A model generated the notes under the pieces. The model did no database searches and was not told the DNA's origin. It saw only the letters and a program-made list of their open reading frames with translations. Below, one piece after another: positions 36,571-45,526 of a DNA stretch of 64,000 bases (positions within the stretch are counted from its first letter, which is position 1; each line of letters starts with the position of its first letter). Both the position numbers and the translations under genes were made by a program. Where the stretch lies: assembly GCF_000758825.1 (NCBI RefSeq), contig NZ_JRMX01000005.1, positions 149,019 through 213,018 of the forward strand, written 5' to 3'. Origin of the DNA: Arcanobacterium sp. S3PF19 (GTDB lineage: Bacteria; Actinomycetota; Actinomycetes; Actinomycetales; Actinomycetaceae).

Positions 36571-37901
36571 CAGTGCATAAACCTCTGCCGCTCAAAGGGC
36601 GTAACCTGCAGCCGGTATGCCGCCCATTCATGCTCTTTGTTTTCCAGGAAATAGGCAAAAGCGTCTTCTCCCAGGGTGGAGGCCGCCAGTTCCGAGGTTT
36701 TCATCAGCGTAATCGCGTCTTTCAGTGATCCGGGCAGCTCCCCGATTCCCTGCACTTTCCGTTCCAGACCAGTCAGCGCCGAAACGTCGGTGTCGGCAGG
36801 CTCCGGCAGCGGATAATCATTTTCCAGTCCGTCCAGGCCCGCGTTTAAAATCGCGGCATACGCAAGATACGGATTTGCGGCCGAATCAATTGCCCGGTAC
36901 TCAATGCGCGCCGATTTCGGCTTGTCCGCACGCAGACTCGGCACCTTAACCAATGCCGCCTGAGCGTTTTTCCCCCAGGTTATATACCGCGGAGCCTCAA
37001 ACCCCGAGCACAGCCGCTTATACGAATTCACATGCTGGTTTGTCAAAGCTGTGATATAGGGCGCGTGATGAAGCAGTCCCCCGATAAACTTCCGGGCCGT
37101 GACAGACAGACCGAATTCCCCCGTCGGATCGGCGAAAGCATTCCGGTCTCCCTCAAAAAGGGAAAAATGCGTATGCATTCCGTTACCCGGATATCCGATC
37201 ATCGGCTTGGGCATAAACGACGCCTGCACACCCTGCTGCAGCGCAACCTGATCGACCACCACGCGCATGGTCATCACATCGTCCGCCATCGAGAGCGCGT
37301 CGGAAACCCTCAGATCAATCTCGTTTTGCCCCGGTCCCGCCTCGTGATGCGAAAATTCCACCGGGATCCCCAAAGACTCCAGCGTCTTGACGGCTTCGGA
37401 GCGGAAATTGCGCGCAAGGGAACGGGAAACATTGTCGAAATACGAGCCGTTGTCGATCGGTTTGGGTTCCGCCGCCGGATTCGTCTCCGGATGAAAAAGA
37501 TAAAATTCGATTTCCGGATGCGCATAAAACGTAAACCCCAAATCGGAAGCACGGTCCAGGGCGCGCTGCAGCACCGAACGCGGATCGGAACGGGCCGGTT
37601 CGCCGTCGGGCCCGAGAATTTCGCAAAACATCCTTCCCGTTGTTTCGTCGTTTCCGTACCACGGCAAAATCCTAAATGTGCGCGCATCGGGATGCATCAC
37701 CAAATCGGATTCGTGCGCGCGCGTCAGTCCCTGAATGGCGGAACCGTCGAATCCGATCCCCTCGGTAAACGCATTTTCCAATTCCGCGGGACTGATTGCC
37801 ACCACTTTCAGCGTGCCCGCCACATCGGTAAACCAGAGCCGAATAAAGTGTACGTCTTTCTCCTGCACTTTGCGCAGTACATCTTCCTGTAACCGGTCCA
37901 C
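36570..37901 (-). CDS. glnA2: Glutamine synthetase type I paralogue (GlnA2)
   Basis: 443 residues from a GTG with SD AAGGAG. It has the GS fold signatures: VDQVALQQGVQASFMPKP for ATP binding, FSHHEAGPGQNEI, FDGSAIQGL. Unlike GlnA1, the adenylylation loop lacks the target Tyr: the segment reads DVSALTGLERKVQGIGELP. It should therefore escape GlnE control although it is co-transcribed with glnE. The mycobacterial counterpart is Rv2222c. Confidence 0.93.
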   Translation of the reverse strand: MDRLQEDVLRKVQEKDVHFIRLWFTDVAGTLKVVAISPAELENAFTEGIGFDGSAIQGLTRAHESDLVMHPDARTFRILPWYGNDETTGRMFCEILGPDGEPARSDPRSVLQRALDRASDLGFTFYAHPEIEFYLFHPETNPAAEPKPIDNGSYFDNVSRSLARNFRSEAVKTLESLGIPVEFSHHEAGPGQNEIDLRVSDALSMADDVMTMRVVVDQVALQQGVQASFMPKPMIGYPGNGMHTHFSLFEGDRNAFADPTGEFGLSVTARKFIGGLLHHAPYITALTNQHVNSYKRLCSGFEAPRYITWGKNAQAALVKVPSLRADKPKSARIEYRAIDSAANPYLAYAAILNAGLDGLENDYPLPEPADTDVSALTGLERKVQGIGELPGSLKDAITLMKTSELAASTLGEDAFAYFLENKEHEWAAYRLQVTPFERQRFMH

Positions 37902-38005
37902 TGCCGCTCCTTTGCCGAATTCATACCGTTTTGCCTGAATATACGCTTTTCGCAGACTCAGGCTAAAATAGAGACGTTGTCTATATTCTAGCCGAGGATT
38001 TGCCT

Positions 38006-38803
38006 ATGTATAAACGTGTGCGCGCCCATCATCTGCGCCTGATGAAAACACAACGGACCCCAATCACCATGCTTACCGCATACGATGCCTTAACTGCGCG
38101 TATTTTCGACGCGGCGGGCACAGATATGCTTCTTGTCGGGGATTCGTATGGGAACGTAATGCTCAACTACGGCTCCACCGTTCCCGTCTGCCTGGAAGAG
38201 ATGGTCACTGCCACCCGTTCCGTGGCCGGCGCGGTCACGCGCGCATTCGTGGTGGCGGATCTGCCGTTCGGAAGCTATGAGGAATCTCCCGCCCTGGCTG
38301 TCCGCTCGGCAGTGAAACTGATAAAGGCGGGCGCGGCCGCGGTAAAACTGGAAGGCGGCAGACGCCAGCAGGATAAAATCGCCGCAGTCACCGCCGCCGG
38401 GATTCCCGTGGTGGCGCACATCGGTTTTACCCCGCAAAGCGAAAACGCCCTCGGCGGGCCGCGCGTGCAGGGCCGCGGGGAAGAAGCGGAAAGACTGTAT
38501 GCGGACGCTCTTGCGGTGCAGGAAGCCGGAGCCGTAGCCGTCGTGCTGGAACTTGTGCCCTCCCCTGTCGCGGCCCAAATCACTTCCCGGCTGGAAATTC
38601 CGACAATCGGAATCGGCGCCGGAAACCAATGCGACGGCCAGGTGCTCGTCTGGTCCGATATGGCGGGCATGACCGACCGCGTGCCGAGTTTCGTAAAAAT
38701 ATTCGGAGAAGTGGGCAAAGCTTTGCTCGCGGCGGCCAAGGATTACAACGAAGCCGTGCGCTCGCGCGCTTTCCCTGACGAAAACCACAGTTTCCAAAAA
38801 TAA
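38006..38803 (+). CDS. panB: 3-methyl-2-oxobutanoate hydroxymethyltransferase
   Basis: 265 residues. It adds a hydroxymethyl group from 5,10-methylene-THF to 2-oxoisovalerate, the first committed step of pantothenate synthesis. Magnesium and substrate motifs are visible: MLTAYDALTARIFD, LLVGDSYGNVML, and AHIGFTPQS. I choose the ATG at 38006 behind GAGGA rather than the TTG two codons earlier. It is divergent from glnA2, as in mycobacteria (Rv2225). Confidence 0.94.
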   Translation: MYKRVRAHHLRLMKTQRTPITMLTAYDALTARIFDAAGTDMLLVGDSYGNVMLNYGSTVPVCLEEMVTATRSVAGAVTRAFVVADLPFGSYEESPALAVRSAVKLIKAGAAAVKLEGGRRQQDKIAAVTAAGIPVVAHIGFTPQSENALGGPRVQGRGEEAERLYADALAVQEAGAVAVVLELVPSPVAAQITSRLEIPTIGIGAGNQCDGQVLVWSDMAGMTDRVPSFVKIFGEVGKALLAAAKDYNEAVRSRAFPDENHSFQK

Positions 38804-38851
38804 AAGTCCCGATACGCCGCAGACGGCAAACAACCACAGAAAGAAGAAAAA

Positions 38852-39757
38852 ATGAATCCGAAACGCGCACCCCTGGGAACACTGAAACCGGGGAAGCTCT
38901 CCCCCGGGCGGAAAGTGCCGCGCGATATCCCCCGGCCGGAATATATGTTTCACGACGGACCGGAGCGCGTAACGGCATCGGAAGTAAAAAATGCCGAAAC
39001 CGTAGAGAGGATCCGCCTGGCGAGCCAAATTGCCGCAGACGCGCTGTATACGGCGGGAGCCGCGGTTGCCCCGGGCGTTACCTGCGACGAACTGGACAGG
39101 ATCGCCCACGAATATATCTGCGACCACGGCGCATATCCCTCCTGCCTCGGCTATATGGGATTCAAAAAATCGATCTGCACTTCCGTTAACGAAGTTATCT
39201 GCCACGGCGTGCCTGACGACCGCCCCCTGGAGTCCGGCGACATAGTGAATATCGATGTTACCGCCTATTATCAGGGCGTTCACGGCGACACCAACGCCAT
39301 GTTCTATGTGGGGGAAGTAGATCCGGAATCAAAACTGCTGTGCGAACGCACCTATACGGCCATGATGCGCGGAATAAAAGCCGTTAAACCGGGGCGCGAA
39401 ATCAATGTGATCGGACGCGTGATCGAGTCCTACGCAAAACGTTTTGACTACGGTGTTGTCGAAGATTTTACGGGCCATGGCGTCGGGGAGGCATTCCATT
39501 CCGGTCTGATTGTGCCCCATTACGACGCGGCACCGATGTATAACGAGGTCATCACCCCGGGAATGGTTTTCACCGTGGAACCGATGCTGACTTTGGGCGA
39601 TATCGACTGGGAACAGTGGGATGACGGATGGACGGTAGTTACCCGGGACCGTGGACGCAGCGCACAGTGGGAGCATACAATTGTAGTGACGGAGACCGGC
39701 GCGGAAATTCTGACTCTCCCCACCCGGGGGCAGACGTCAGCCGCAATGCCGCGCTAA
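38852..39757 (+). CDS. map: Methionine aminopeptidase type I
   Basis: 301 residues with the N-terminal extension of actinobacterial type Ic enzymes ([15 protein letters not shown]). The five metal ligands can be placed: Asp in [10 protein letters not shown], Asp in GDTNAMF, His in GHGVGEAFH, Glu in VEPMLTL and Glu in QWEHTIVV. It removes initiator Met in the cytoplasm. It starts 48 bases after panB, probably in the same transcript. Confidence 0.95.
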   Translation: MNPKRAPLGTLKPGKLSPGRKVPRDIPRPEYMFHDGPERVTASEVKNAETVERIRLASQIAADALYTAGAAVAPGVTCDELDRIAHEYICDHGAYPSCLGYMGFKKSICTSVNEVICHGVPDDRPLESGDIVNIDVTAYYQGVHGDTNAMFYVGEVDPESKLLCERTYTAMMRGIKAVKPGREINVIGRVIESYAKRFDYGVVEDFTGHGVGEAFHSGLIVPHYDAAPMYNEVITPGMVFTVEPMLTLGDIDWEQWDDGWTVVTRDRGRSAQWEHTIVVTETGAEILTLPTRGQTSAAMPR

Positions 39758-39805
39758 ATTCTGTGCCGGGAGCCGAAGAAAAACAATCACAAAGGAGTAT
39801 TCACA

Positions 39806-40582
39806 GTGCAAAGCATTCGGCAGGATATCGGAATCGGAATCGACGTCGGCGGCTCGGGAATCAAGGGTGCGCCGGTAGATTTGCATACGGGTAATTTTCT
39901 TCGCGAACAGACGCTGATTCCCACTCCTCCCAACGGATCGCCGGCCGAACTGGCAGCGATTATAAAAGAAGTGGCAGACAGTTTTTCAATGCCCGCGGAT
40001 GTGCCTGTCGGCGTGTCTTTTCCCGCGCCGGTGATTAACGGAAAGATCCCGATGATGGTCAATCTTTCGCAGGAGTGGCTGGGAATGAATGTGACTGAAT
40101 TTCTCTGTCTCGAACTGGGAAAGCCGGTAGCGGTTTTGAACGACGCCGACTCTGCGGGCTACGGGGAAGTTCATTACGGAGCGGCACAGGGCGGGCAGGG
40201 TACCGTGCTGATGCTTACTTTGGGCACCGGAATCGGCTCGGCTCTGGTCCGCGACGGAATACTTGTTCCCAACACCGAGCTGGGGCACATCTTTTTGGAT
40301 GACGGCACCGAAGCCGAACCGTATGCGGCAAGTTCCGTGTTCGCCCGCGAAGGATGGACTTTTGCCCAGTGGGCAGAACGGCTGCAGCGTGTATTTTCGC
40401 ATCTGGAAATGCTCCTTGCCCCGGATCTGTTTATTGTGGGCGGCGGGGTGTCGCAGAATCACGATAAATTCCTTCCGCTTCTGCACACCAGGGCGCGGAT
40501 AGTGCCCGCCAAACTGCGCAACAGGGCAGGAATCGCGGGCGCGGCTTTATTCGCCGCGGAAAAGGCAGAAGAGCAAAAATAA
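39806..40582 (+). CDS. ppgK: Polyphosphate glucokinase (ROK family)
   Basis: 258 residues from a GTG with SD AAGGAG. The N-terminal phosphate loop is GIDVGGSGIKG, and the family-specific LTLGTGIGSALVRDG and VPNTELGHIFL identify the polyphosphate/ATP-glucokinase subgroup rather than ordinary ROK repressors or kinases. It phosphorylates glucose using inorganic polyphosphate or NTP. It is followed by rnpB on the opposite strand. Confidence 0.93.
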   Translation: MQSIRQDIGIGIDVGGSGIKGAPVDLHTGNFLREQTLIPTPPNGSPAELAAIIKEVADSFSMPADVPVGVSFPAPVINGKIPMMVNLSQEWLGMNVTEFLCLELGKPVAVLNDADSAGYGEVHYGAAQGGQGTVLMLTLGTGIGSALVRDGILVPNTELGHIFLDDGTEAEPYAASSVFAREGWTFAQWAERLQRVFSHLEMLLAPDLFIVGGGVSQNHDKFLPLLHTRARIVPAKLRNRAGIAGAALFAAEKAEEQK

Positions 40583-40639
40583 TCCCGGCAGCGGCGTAAT
40601 ATTGAGCGGGTCGGGCGCGAAACCGAAAACACGGAAGAA

Positions 40640-41008
40640 GAACGGGCCCGCCGATACGCCGGGTTCTGTCTTGGGCGACCATCCATCTGCGTTTGACGTT
40701 ACCGCCAAACTCTAGCAGCCTACCCGTGCGCTCGGCGGGACACCTCAACGCGCACTGCTTGGCCTTGCTCCCGGCGGGGTTTACCGTGCCGTCACCGTCA
40801 CCGGTGACGCGGTGAGCTCTTACCTCACCTTTTCACCCTTACCGCGTCTGCTTTCGCATCCGCAGGCGGTTTGTTTTCTGTGGCACTTTCCTGCAGGTTT
40901 CCCTGAGTGGGCGTTACCCACCGCCGCTCCCTGCGGAGCCCGGACGTTCCTCGGCTTTCCCCCGGTTTAGAGTTCCGGTGCCGCGGCCGCCTGGCGGACC
41001 CGTTCCGT
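40640..41008 (-). ncRNA. rnpB: RNase P RNA
   Basis: The minus strand carries the universal RNase P RNA core: GAGGAACGTCCGGGCTCC at 40952-40935, the central GGGTGAAAAGGTGAGGTAAG followed by AGCTCACC, and the 3' core AGACAGAACCCGGC near 40668. Ends are estimated from a TACACT -10 box at 41019-41014 and from the terminal helix GGCGGGCCCG at 40650-40641. It processes pre-tRNA 5' ends. The conserved 5' and 3' halves pair as in bacterial type A RNAs. Confidence 0.95.
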
Positions 41009-41033
41009 TCAAAAGTGTATCACGGCTGTTTGC

Positions 41034-41039
41034 TAATAT
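41034..41039 (+). promoter_or_regulatory. -10 box TAATAT of the yaaA leaderless transcript
   Basis: TAATAT is followed by exactly six bases (TTAATT) and the ATG of yaaA, so the mRNA would start at the start codon. No SD is present. The divergent rnpB promoter (TACACT, 41019-41014) lies within 20 bases. Confidence 0.55.
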
Positions 41040-41045
41040 TTAATT

Positions 41046-41834
41046 ATGAAGATTTTGCTGCCTCCCTCGGAGGGGAAAACGGCTCCCGCCGGCGAAAAGC
41101 GTCCCGATCTGTCCGCTCTGTCTTTTCCCGAACTAAACCCGCTGCGCGAAAAACTCATTGCCGCTCTCATGCGTCTCAGCCGGGAAAAAGATGCGGCGCG
41201 TCTCCTGCACGCGGGGGCGAAAGCCGAAAGCATGGTGGCCGCACAGGCAAATTTAATGTCTTTGCCCTGCGCGGAAGCAATACGCATTTATACGGGCGTG
41301 CTATATAAGGCAATCGGCTACGATTCCATGAAAATTTCGGAGCGGGAGTTTGCCGATACGCATCTGCTTATTTTCTCGGGACTGTTTGGGATATTGCGTC
41401 CCTCGGATTTTATTCCCGCCTACCGTCTTCCAATGGGGATTACGCTGCCCGAACTCGGCAGCAATAAGACGCTGTGGAAAAATGCTCTGAAAGATTTTCC
41501 CCTGCCGTGCGGCAATTTGATTGTCGACTGCCGCTCGGAAAGCTATAAAGTCTGGATGCCGGAAAAGAGCTCCGATTCGCCGCAAATCGTACAGGTCGGC
41601 GCAGTGGCGGAAAATCCGCGCACCGGCTGCCGAAAAGTTGTTTCCCATCGGGCAAAACACTATCGGGGACTTCTCACCCGCAGCATAATTGCGGCGCACG
41701 CCGAATTGGACAGCGCAGCGGAACTGGCCGGTTTTTCACAGACGCTTATCGGGCAGGGCGCACTGCGGTCCGTGGAGCTGCATCAAATTACGCAGCGCAC
41801 ATTCCGTCTGACGCTGATCGGCTCCGCGCACTGA
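41046..41834 (+). CDS. yaaA: YaaA/DUF328 peroxide-stress protein
   Basis: 262 residues beginning MKILLPPSEGK, the diagnostic opening of the YaaA family. Other family segments are YTGVLYKAIGYDSM, IFSGLFGILRPSD, IPAYRLPMG and the C-terminal VVSHRAKHYRGLL. E. coli YaaA lowers free iron during peroxide stress and binds DNA. Whether this copy does so is not shown. Confidence 0.9.
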   Translation: MKILLPPSEGKTAPAGEKRPDLSALSFPELNPLREKLIAALMRLSREKDAARLLHAGAKAESMVAAQANLMSLPCAEAIRIYTGVLYKAIGYDSMKISEREFADTHLLIFSGLFGILRPSDFIPAYRLPMGITLPELGSNKTLWKNALKDFPLPCGNLIVDCRSESYKVWMPEKSSDSPQIVQVGAVAENPRTGCRKVVSHRAKHYRGLLTRSIIAAHAELDSAAELAGFSQTLIGQGALRSVELHQITQRTFRLTLIGSAH

Positions 41835-41846
41835 TCAATCATATCC

Positions 41847-41873
41847 GCGCGGGCGGGAAAGGTCCGCCCGCGC
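41847..41873. terminator. Bidirectional hairpin between yaaA and the YhgE-like gene
   Basis: A ten-pair perfect stem GCGCGGGCGG/CCGCCCGCGC with a seven-base loop between two convergent genes. No T-tract is present on either side. A 12-base sequence CGCGCACTGATC occurs on both sides of the hairpin, suggesting a small duplication. Confidence 0.5.
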
Positions 41874-41911
41874 CTACACCCGCGCACTGATCCAACCGAT
41901 CCGCACAGGCG

Positions 41912-44011
41912 TTATTCCAGCGTGATTACCGGGTGCAGATCCGTCATCTTCACGTTTTGCTTTCTTAAAGCGGCAAGGGTGCTGAGTATAAAAGCGATAA
42001 GCGCAAATACAACGAGGAATCCGATCGCCGCGGGCACAAATCCGCCGCCGGTGCCTGCCATTGCCTGCCGCAGTCCCATAACGGAATACGTCATGGGCAG
42101 GAAGGGATGAACCGCTCTGAAGAATCCCGGCGTCATCTGAATCGGGAAAGTTCCGGCCGAACCGGTTATCTGCAGCATCAGCAAAATAATTGCAACCAGT
42201 TTTCCGGGAATGCCGAACACAGACATTATCATCTGTATAATCGCCATAAACGCGAGTGCCGTAAAAATTCCCACCGCGTAAAAAGCAGGCACGTTGTTGA
42301 TCTGCAGTCTGAGCAAACCGTGGATCACACCCATCAGAACAACCGACTGCACTACGCCCATCACCGCGAAGGGAACAAAACTGATAAACGTGCTCTTAAT
42401 CGGATTCATCCCACACAGCAGTGCGCGTCTGTTCATCACCCGCAGGGTAAATGTCGCTATCAGTGCGCCGACCCATAAACCGATGGAGATAAAATACGGC
42501 GCAAATCCGGTGCCGTAATTTTTCACCCGCGAATAATTGTTTTCGTCCAAGGCAACCGGGGCACTCATCATTCTGCTTTTTTCCGCCGTATTGCTTATAC
42601 GGCCCTTTTCCTGCGCCTCACTGAGACCGTGATGCAGCTTTGCCGCGCCTTCGCTGAGCTCCGGTGTATGGGAAGACAGCTCGCCGGCTCCCGCAGCCAG
42701 AGACGCGGAACCGTCCGCCGTTTTTTCCGCGCCCCGGGACGCATCGTATATGCCGCGGCTGAGTTTTGCGCTTCCCCGGCTTACATCCCCCAGACTTTCT
42801 GCCAGCTTACCGCTGCCCGCAGCCAGAGACGCGGAACCGTCCGCCGCGGCGGACAGCCCTTTTTCCAGCGTATCCGCGCCGTTTTTCATTTGCAGGCTGC
42901 CCGCGGAAAGACTGTCCGCTCCCCCTGCGAGCAGTGTAAGTTTCGAGTTGAGCAGATGTGATTCGTGTTCCAGGCCGGCTGCGATTTTCTCCAGATTTTC
43001 GAGCACATCGTCTTTCGTCACACCCGGGTTTTGCGCACGGATAAACAGTTTTATAATATCCCTGCCCGTGGCGTCGCTGCTTTCCTTAACTCTCTTTTTC
43101 AGTTCCTCACCCGCCGCACTGAGTTTCCGTGTTCCCGTGTAAAGACGGTCGGCACCTGAAGAAACCGCACGGCTTCCCTCATGCAGCTGTTTTATGCCTG
43201 CGTTTAAATCCCCCATCTTCCGCGCGAGTTTTCCCGCACCTTCTTCCGTGCGGATGTTGCCTTGGGAAAGAGCATTCGATCCGGTTTCAAGATCCGCCAG
43301 TCCCCCGCGCAGCTTATGCATCGCATCGGAGAGCCGGTGTGAACCGGCGGCCAGATCCCCGCTCCCTTTCTGCAGCGATTGCGATCCTTCGCTCAGTTTT
43401 TCGGCACCGTTTGCGGCCTCGCCGAGCCTGTCGGACGCGGCATTGATTTTGGCAAACGTGTGCTCCCAGTATTCCTCGGCAATTGCTTCGCTGATTTCGC
43501 TTCTGATCGCGTGAAATGCCGTTTCTCCGATCTGCGAGGCCAGCATATTGGATGCCCGGTCATAGCTTACGTGCATGGTTGCCCGCCTGGGAGTGTCGTA
43601 TTCGGCAGAGGCAATGCATTCGCTGAAAGACGCGGGAATGGTTGCCGTCATGAAATATCTGCCGTCTTCCAGGCCTTTGCCCGCCTGCGCGCGGGATACG
43701 AAATTCCATTGAAAGCCTTCTTTTCCGCTGCCCATTTCTTTCAGTCTGTTTTTCACTTCCTGCCCGACATTGCGCATTTCGCCGTTGATCATCGCCCCGC
43801 GGTCCTCTATTACCACCGCCACGGGCACAGCGTCCAGAGTTTTGTACGGATCGGTAAATGCCCACAGATAAAGCGCGCCGTAGAGAAGGGGAATCAGCGC
43901 AATGGTACCGACCACAAGTTTTTTGGCCTTGCCTTTAAACGCATTTTTACATTCGCGAAATGCAAGACCCGCCATATTGACATGCACACCAATCATCTCC
44001 GTTAATCGCAT
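41912..44011 (-). CDS. YhgE/Pip-type membrane protein (ABC-2-like)
   Basis: 699 residues. One N-terminal transmembrane helix (VVGTIALIPLLYGALYLWAF) leads to a large extracytoplasmic region with a long run of G-x-x-x-L-x-x-G heptads (about 200-460), the YhgE/Pip pattern. Five C-terminal membrane helices follow (ISIGLWVGALIATFTLRVM to LVVFALIAFILSTLAAL). Relatives include phage-infection protein Pip and exporters linked to type VII secretion or drug efflux. The neighbouring ATPase gene (44020-44703) suggests an ABC exporter. Start is uncertain between 44011 and the ATG at 43975. Confidence 0.8.
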   Translation of the reverse strand: MRLTEMIGVHVNMAGLAFRECKNAFKGKAKKLVVGTIALIPLLYGALYLWAFTDPYKTLDAVPVAVVIEDRGAMINGEMRNVGQEVKNRLKEMGSGKEGFQWNFVSRAQAGKGLEDGRYFMTATIPASFSECIASAEYDTPRRATMHVSYDRASNMLASQIGETAFHAIRSEISEAIAEEYWEHTFAKINAASDRLGEAANGAEKLSEGSQSLQKGSGDLAAGSHRLSDAMHKLRGGLADLETGSNALSQGNIRTEEGAGKLARKMGDLNAGIKQLHEGSRAVSSGADRLYTGTRKLSAAGEELKKRVKESSDATGRDIIKLFIRAQNPGVTKDDVLENLEKIAAGLEHESHLLNSKLTLLAGGADSLSAGSLQMKNGADTLEKGLSAAADGSASLAAGSGKLAESLGDVSRGSAKLSRGIYDASRGAEKTADGSASLAAGAGELSSHTPELSEGAAKLHHGLSEAQEKGRISNTAEKSRMMSAPVALDENNYSRVKNYGTGFAPYFISIGLWVGALIATFTLRVMNRRALLCGMNPIKSTFISFVPFAVMGVVQSVVLMGVIHGLLRLQINNVPAFYAVGIFTALAFMAIIQMIMSVFGIPGKLVAIILLMLQITGSAGTFPIQMTPGFFRAVHPFLPMTYSVMGLRQAMAGTGGGFVPAAIGFLVVFALIAFILSTLAALRKQNVKMTDLHPVITLE
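42690..42846 (-). repeat. 31-bp direct repeats inside the YhgE-like gene
   Basis: Positions 42690-42720 and 42816-42846 are identical over 31 bases and encode DGSASLAAG in the heptad region. Recombination between them would delete 126 bases (42 codons) in frame. Confidence 0.8.
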
Positions 44012-44019
44012 AAAGCAGC

Positions 44020-44703
44020 TCAGTCAAGCGGCGTAACGCCGTCGGCACAGTTTTCGAATTCGCTTCGCAGCACACCGACCAGGCAGGAGCAGCAGTGTTC
44101 GGTGACGTACGAGCGAAGGTCGCTCCACAGAAGACGGCTCTGTTCGCCTGTAAGTTCGGTTTCGATATCATCGAGAAAAAGAAGCTGCGGCTGTTTCAAA
44201 AGCGCCAGGGCAATTCCCAGCCGGGTGCGTTTATCCGGCGTCAGATCCCCGATCAGTGTTTTGGACGAAACGGAAACTTTCCAGCGGGCAAGCATATCGT
44301 CCGCGTAGCGAAACAGCGCGCCGCGGTTTCCCGCAAATTCCCCGTACTGTTTTTTCAGCAGCGGGCAGCCGGCCGCAAGCTTCAGTTCTGCGGCAACCGC
44401 TTCGGCCACGGTCTGTGTTTTGCATAATTCGTTGAGCGTGCCGAACAGTCCCAGTCCGACATACCTGCGGGAACGTTTTCTTTCGCGCGGGAGCACAGCA
44501 TCGCCGATTCTCAGTTTTCCCGAAGTGAATTTCATGTATCCGGCAAGAGTGAGCAAAAGTGCCGATTTCCCCGAACCGTGCTCACCGGATACGGCAATGA
44601 TCTGATGCGGTGTTACGCTGAGCGAGATCCCCCAAAACGGGGATCCCGAAAATCTCCTTATTCCCAGTTCTTCGGCTTCCAGAAGTATATCTGTGTCCTG
44701 CAT
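44020..44703 (-). CDS. ABC transporter ATPase (partner of YhgE-like protein)
   Basis: 227 residues from the ATG at 44703; an ATG at 44736 would add eleven residues unlike ABC proteins. Walker A is [12 protein letters not shown] and Walker [12 protein letters not shown], with Asp in place of the usual catalytic Glu. The signature region is eroded ([20 protein letters not shown] rather than LSGGQ). It ends eight bases before the YhgE-like start, so both are probably one export system. The altered Walker B/signature could mean weak ATPase activity. Confidence 0.75.
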   Translation of the reverse strand: MQDTDILLEAEELGIRRFSGSPFWGISLSVTPHQIIAVSGEHGSGKSALLLTLAGYMKFTSGKLRIGDAVLPRERKRSRRYVGLGLFGTLNELCKTQTVAEAVAAELKLAAGCPLLKKQYGEFAGNRGALFRYADDMLARWKVSVSSKTLIGDLTPDKRTRLGIALALLKQPQLLFLDDIETELTGEQSRLLWSDLRSYVTEHCCSCLVGVLRSEFENCADGVTPLD

Positions 44704-45142
44704 GGCTGCTGTCGGCGCCGGCGTTACGGCAAACATTCGGGTTGCCCGCGGCGCATTTCCTCTCTGTTGTTGTGTAAAATCACCCTCGGATTATCTGCGG
44801 TTAATACGTTTTTCACTGATAATTTTCATATTCACTTTTATATATTCATGCTACGTGCGAAACACGGCACAGCCGCAAAAAGTAACGGTAAATTCAATAA
44901 TATCAACAATCCCCGGCATTTCTGCCGCTATCTACAGCCTACTCTTTTCCGCAGAAAGTCACAACCTAGCGTATATATATTCAGAATATTCGGGCAGCGC
45001 GCGCGAAAATTTTACTGTGCGGCAAACAGGCTTTCATCTCACACCCGAAATCGTGCCCGCACAGGTAAGCAGCAGTTACAATACTAGTGTTTTATATGCG
45101 GATCAACTGCCGCATTTCCAACGTCTTAAAGAGAGGTTTAAC
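44704..45142. other. Intergenic region between ABC ATPase and panD
   Basis: A 440-base AT-rich region holding the divergent promoters. Candidate panD -10 boxes are TACAAT (45077-45082) and TTATAT (45092-45097). An inverted repeat ATGCGG/CCGCAT at 45096-45101 and 45110-45115 lies just upstream of the panD ribosome site and could be an operator. The plus strand stays open in the panD frame for this whole stretch and would encode a hydrophobic helix, but it lacks a supported start. Confidence 0.4.
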
Positions 45143-45526
45143 GTGCTGCGAACCGTCCTTTCGGGAAAAATTCACCGCGCCCTGGTCACTCAGGCGGAAC
45201 CCGGATATGTGGGCTCCGTAACCGTCGACAAAGCTCTGCTGGAAGCCGCCGGAATACGCGAATATGAACGCGTGGAAATTGCCAATGTTTCCACCGGGGC
45301 ACGCTTTGCCACATATACCATCACGGGAGAGGAAAACAGCGGAGTCATCTGCCTAAACGGAGCCGCCGCCCGGCTGGCGTGCGTGGGCGATCCGGTCATT
45401 ATTATGGCCTATGCGCAGATGAGCGACGAAGAATACGCAACCCACTGGCCCAAGGTGGTTTTTGTCGACGCAGACAATGCCCCCTGCCGTATTACGCATT
45501 ACGAACGGCACGGGGCATTGGCGTAA
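45143..45526 (+). CDS. panD: Aspartate 1-decarboxylase proenzyme
   Basis: 127 residues from a GTG with SD GAGAGG, starting [13 protein letters not shown] as is usual for PanD. The self-cleavage site Gly-Ser lies in GYVGSVTVD (Ser near 25), generating the pyruvoyl group. NGAAARL and [10 protein letters not shown] complete the double-psi barrel. It makes beta-alanine for pantothenate. It is separated from panB by about 6 kb here, and panC is not in the window. Confidence 0.95.
   Translation: MLRTVLSGKIHRALVTQAEPGYVGSVTVDKALLEAAGIREYERVEIANVSTGARFATYTITGEENSGVICLNGAAARLACVGDPVIIMAYAQMSDEEYATHWPKVVFVDADNAPCRITHYERHGALA

Noticed and set aside
44693..45526. PanD as a 277-residue fusion with an N-terminal membrane helix
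   Set aside because: The GTG at 45143 has a good SD and gives a PanD of the usual length starting [13 protein letters not shown]. The extension lacks a supported start and overlaps divergent promoter DNA.
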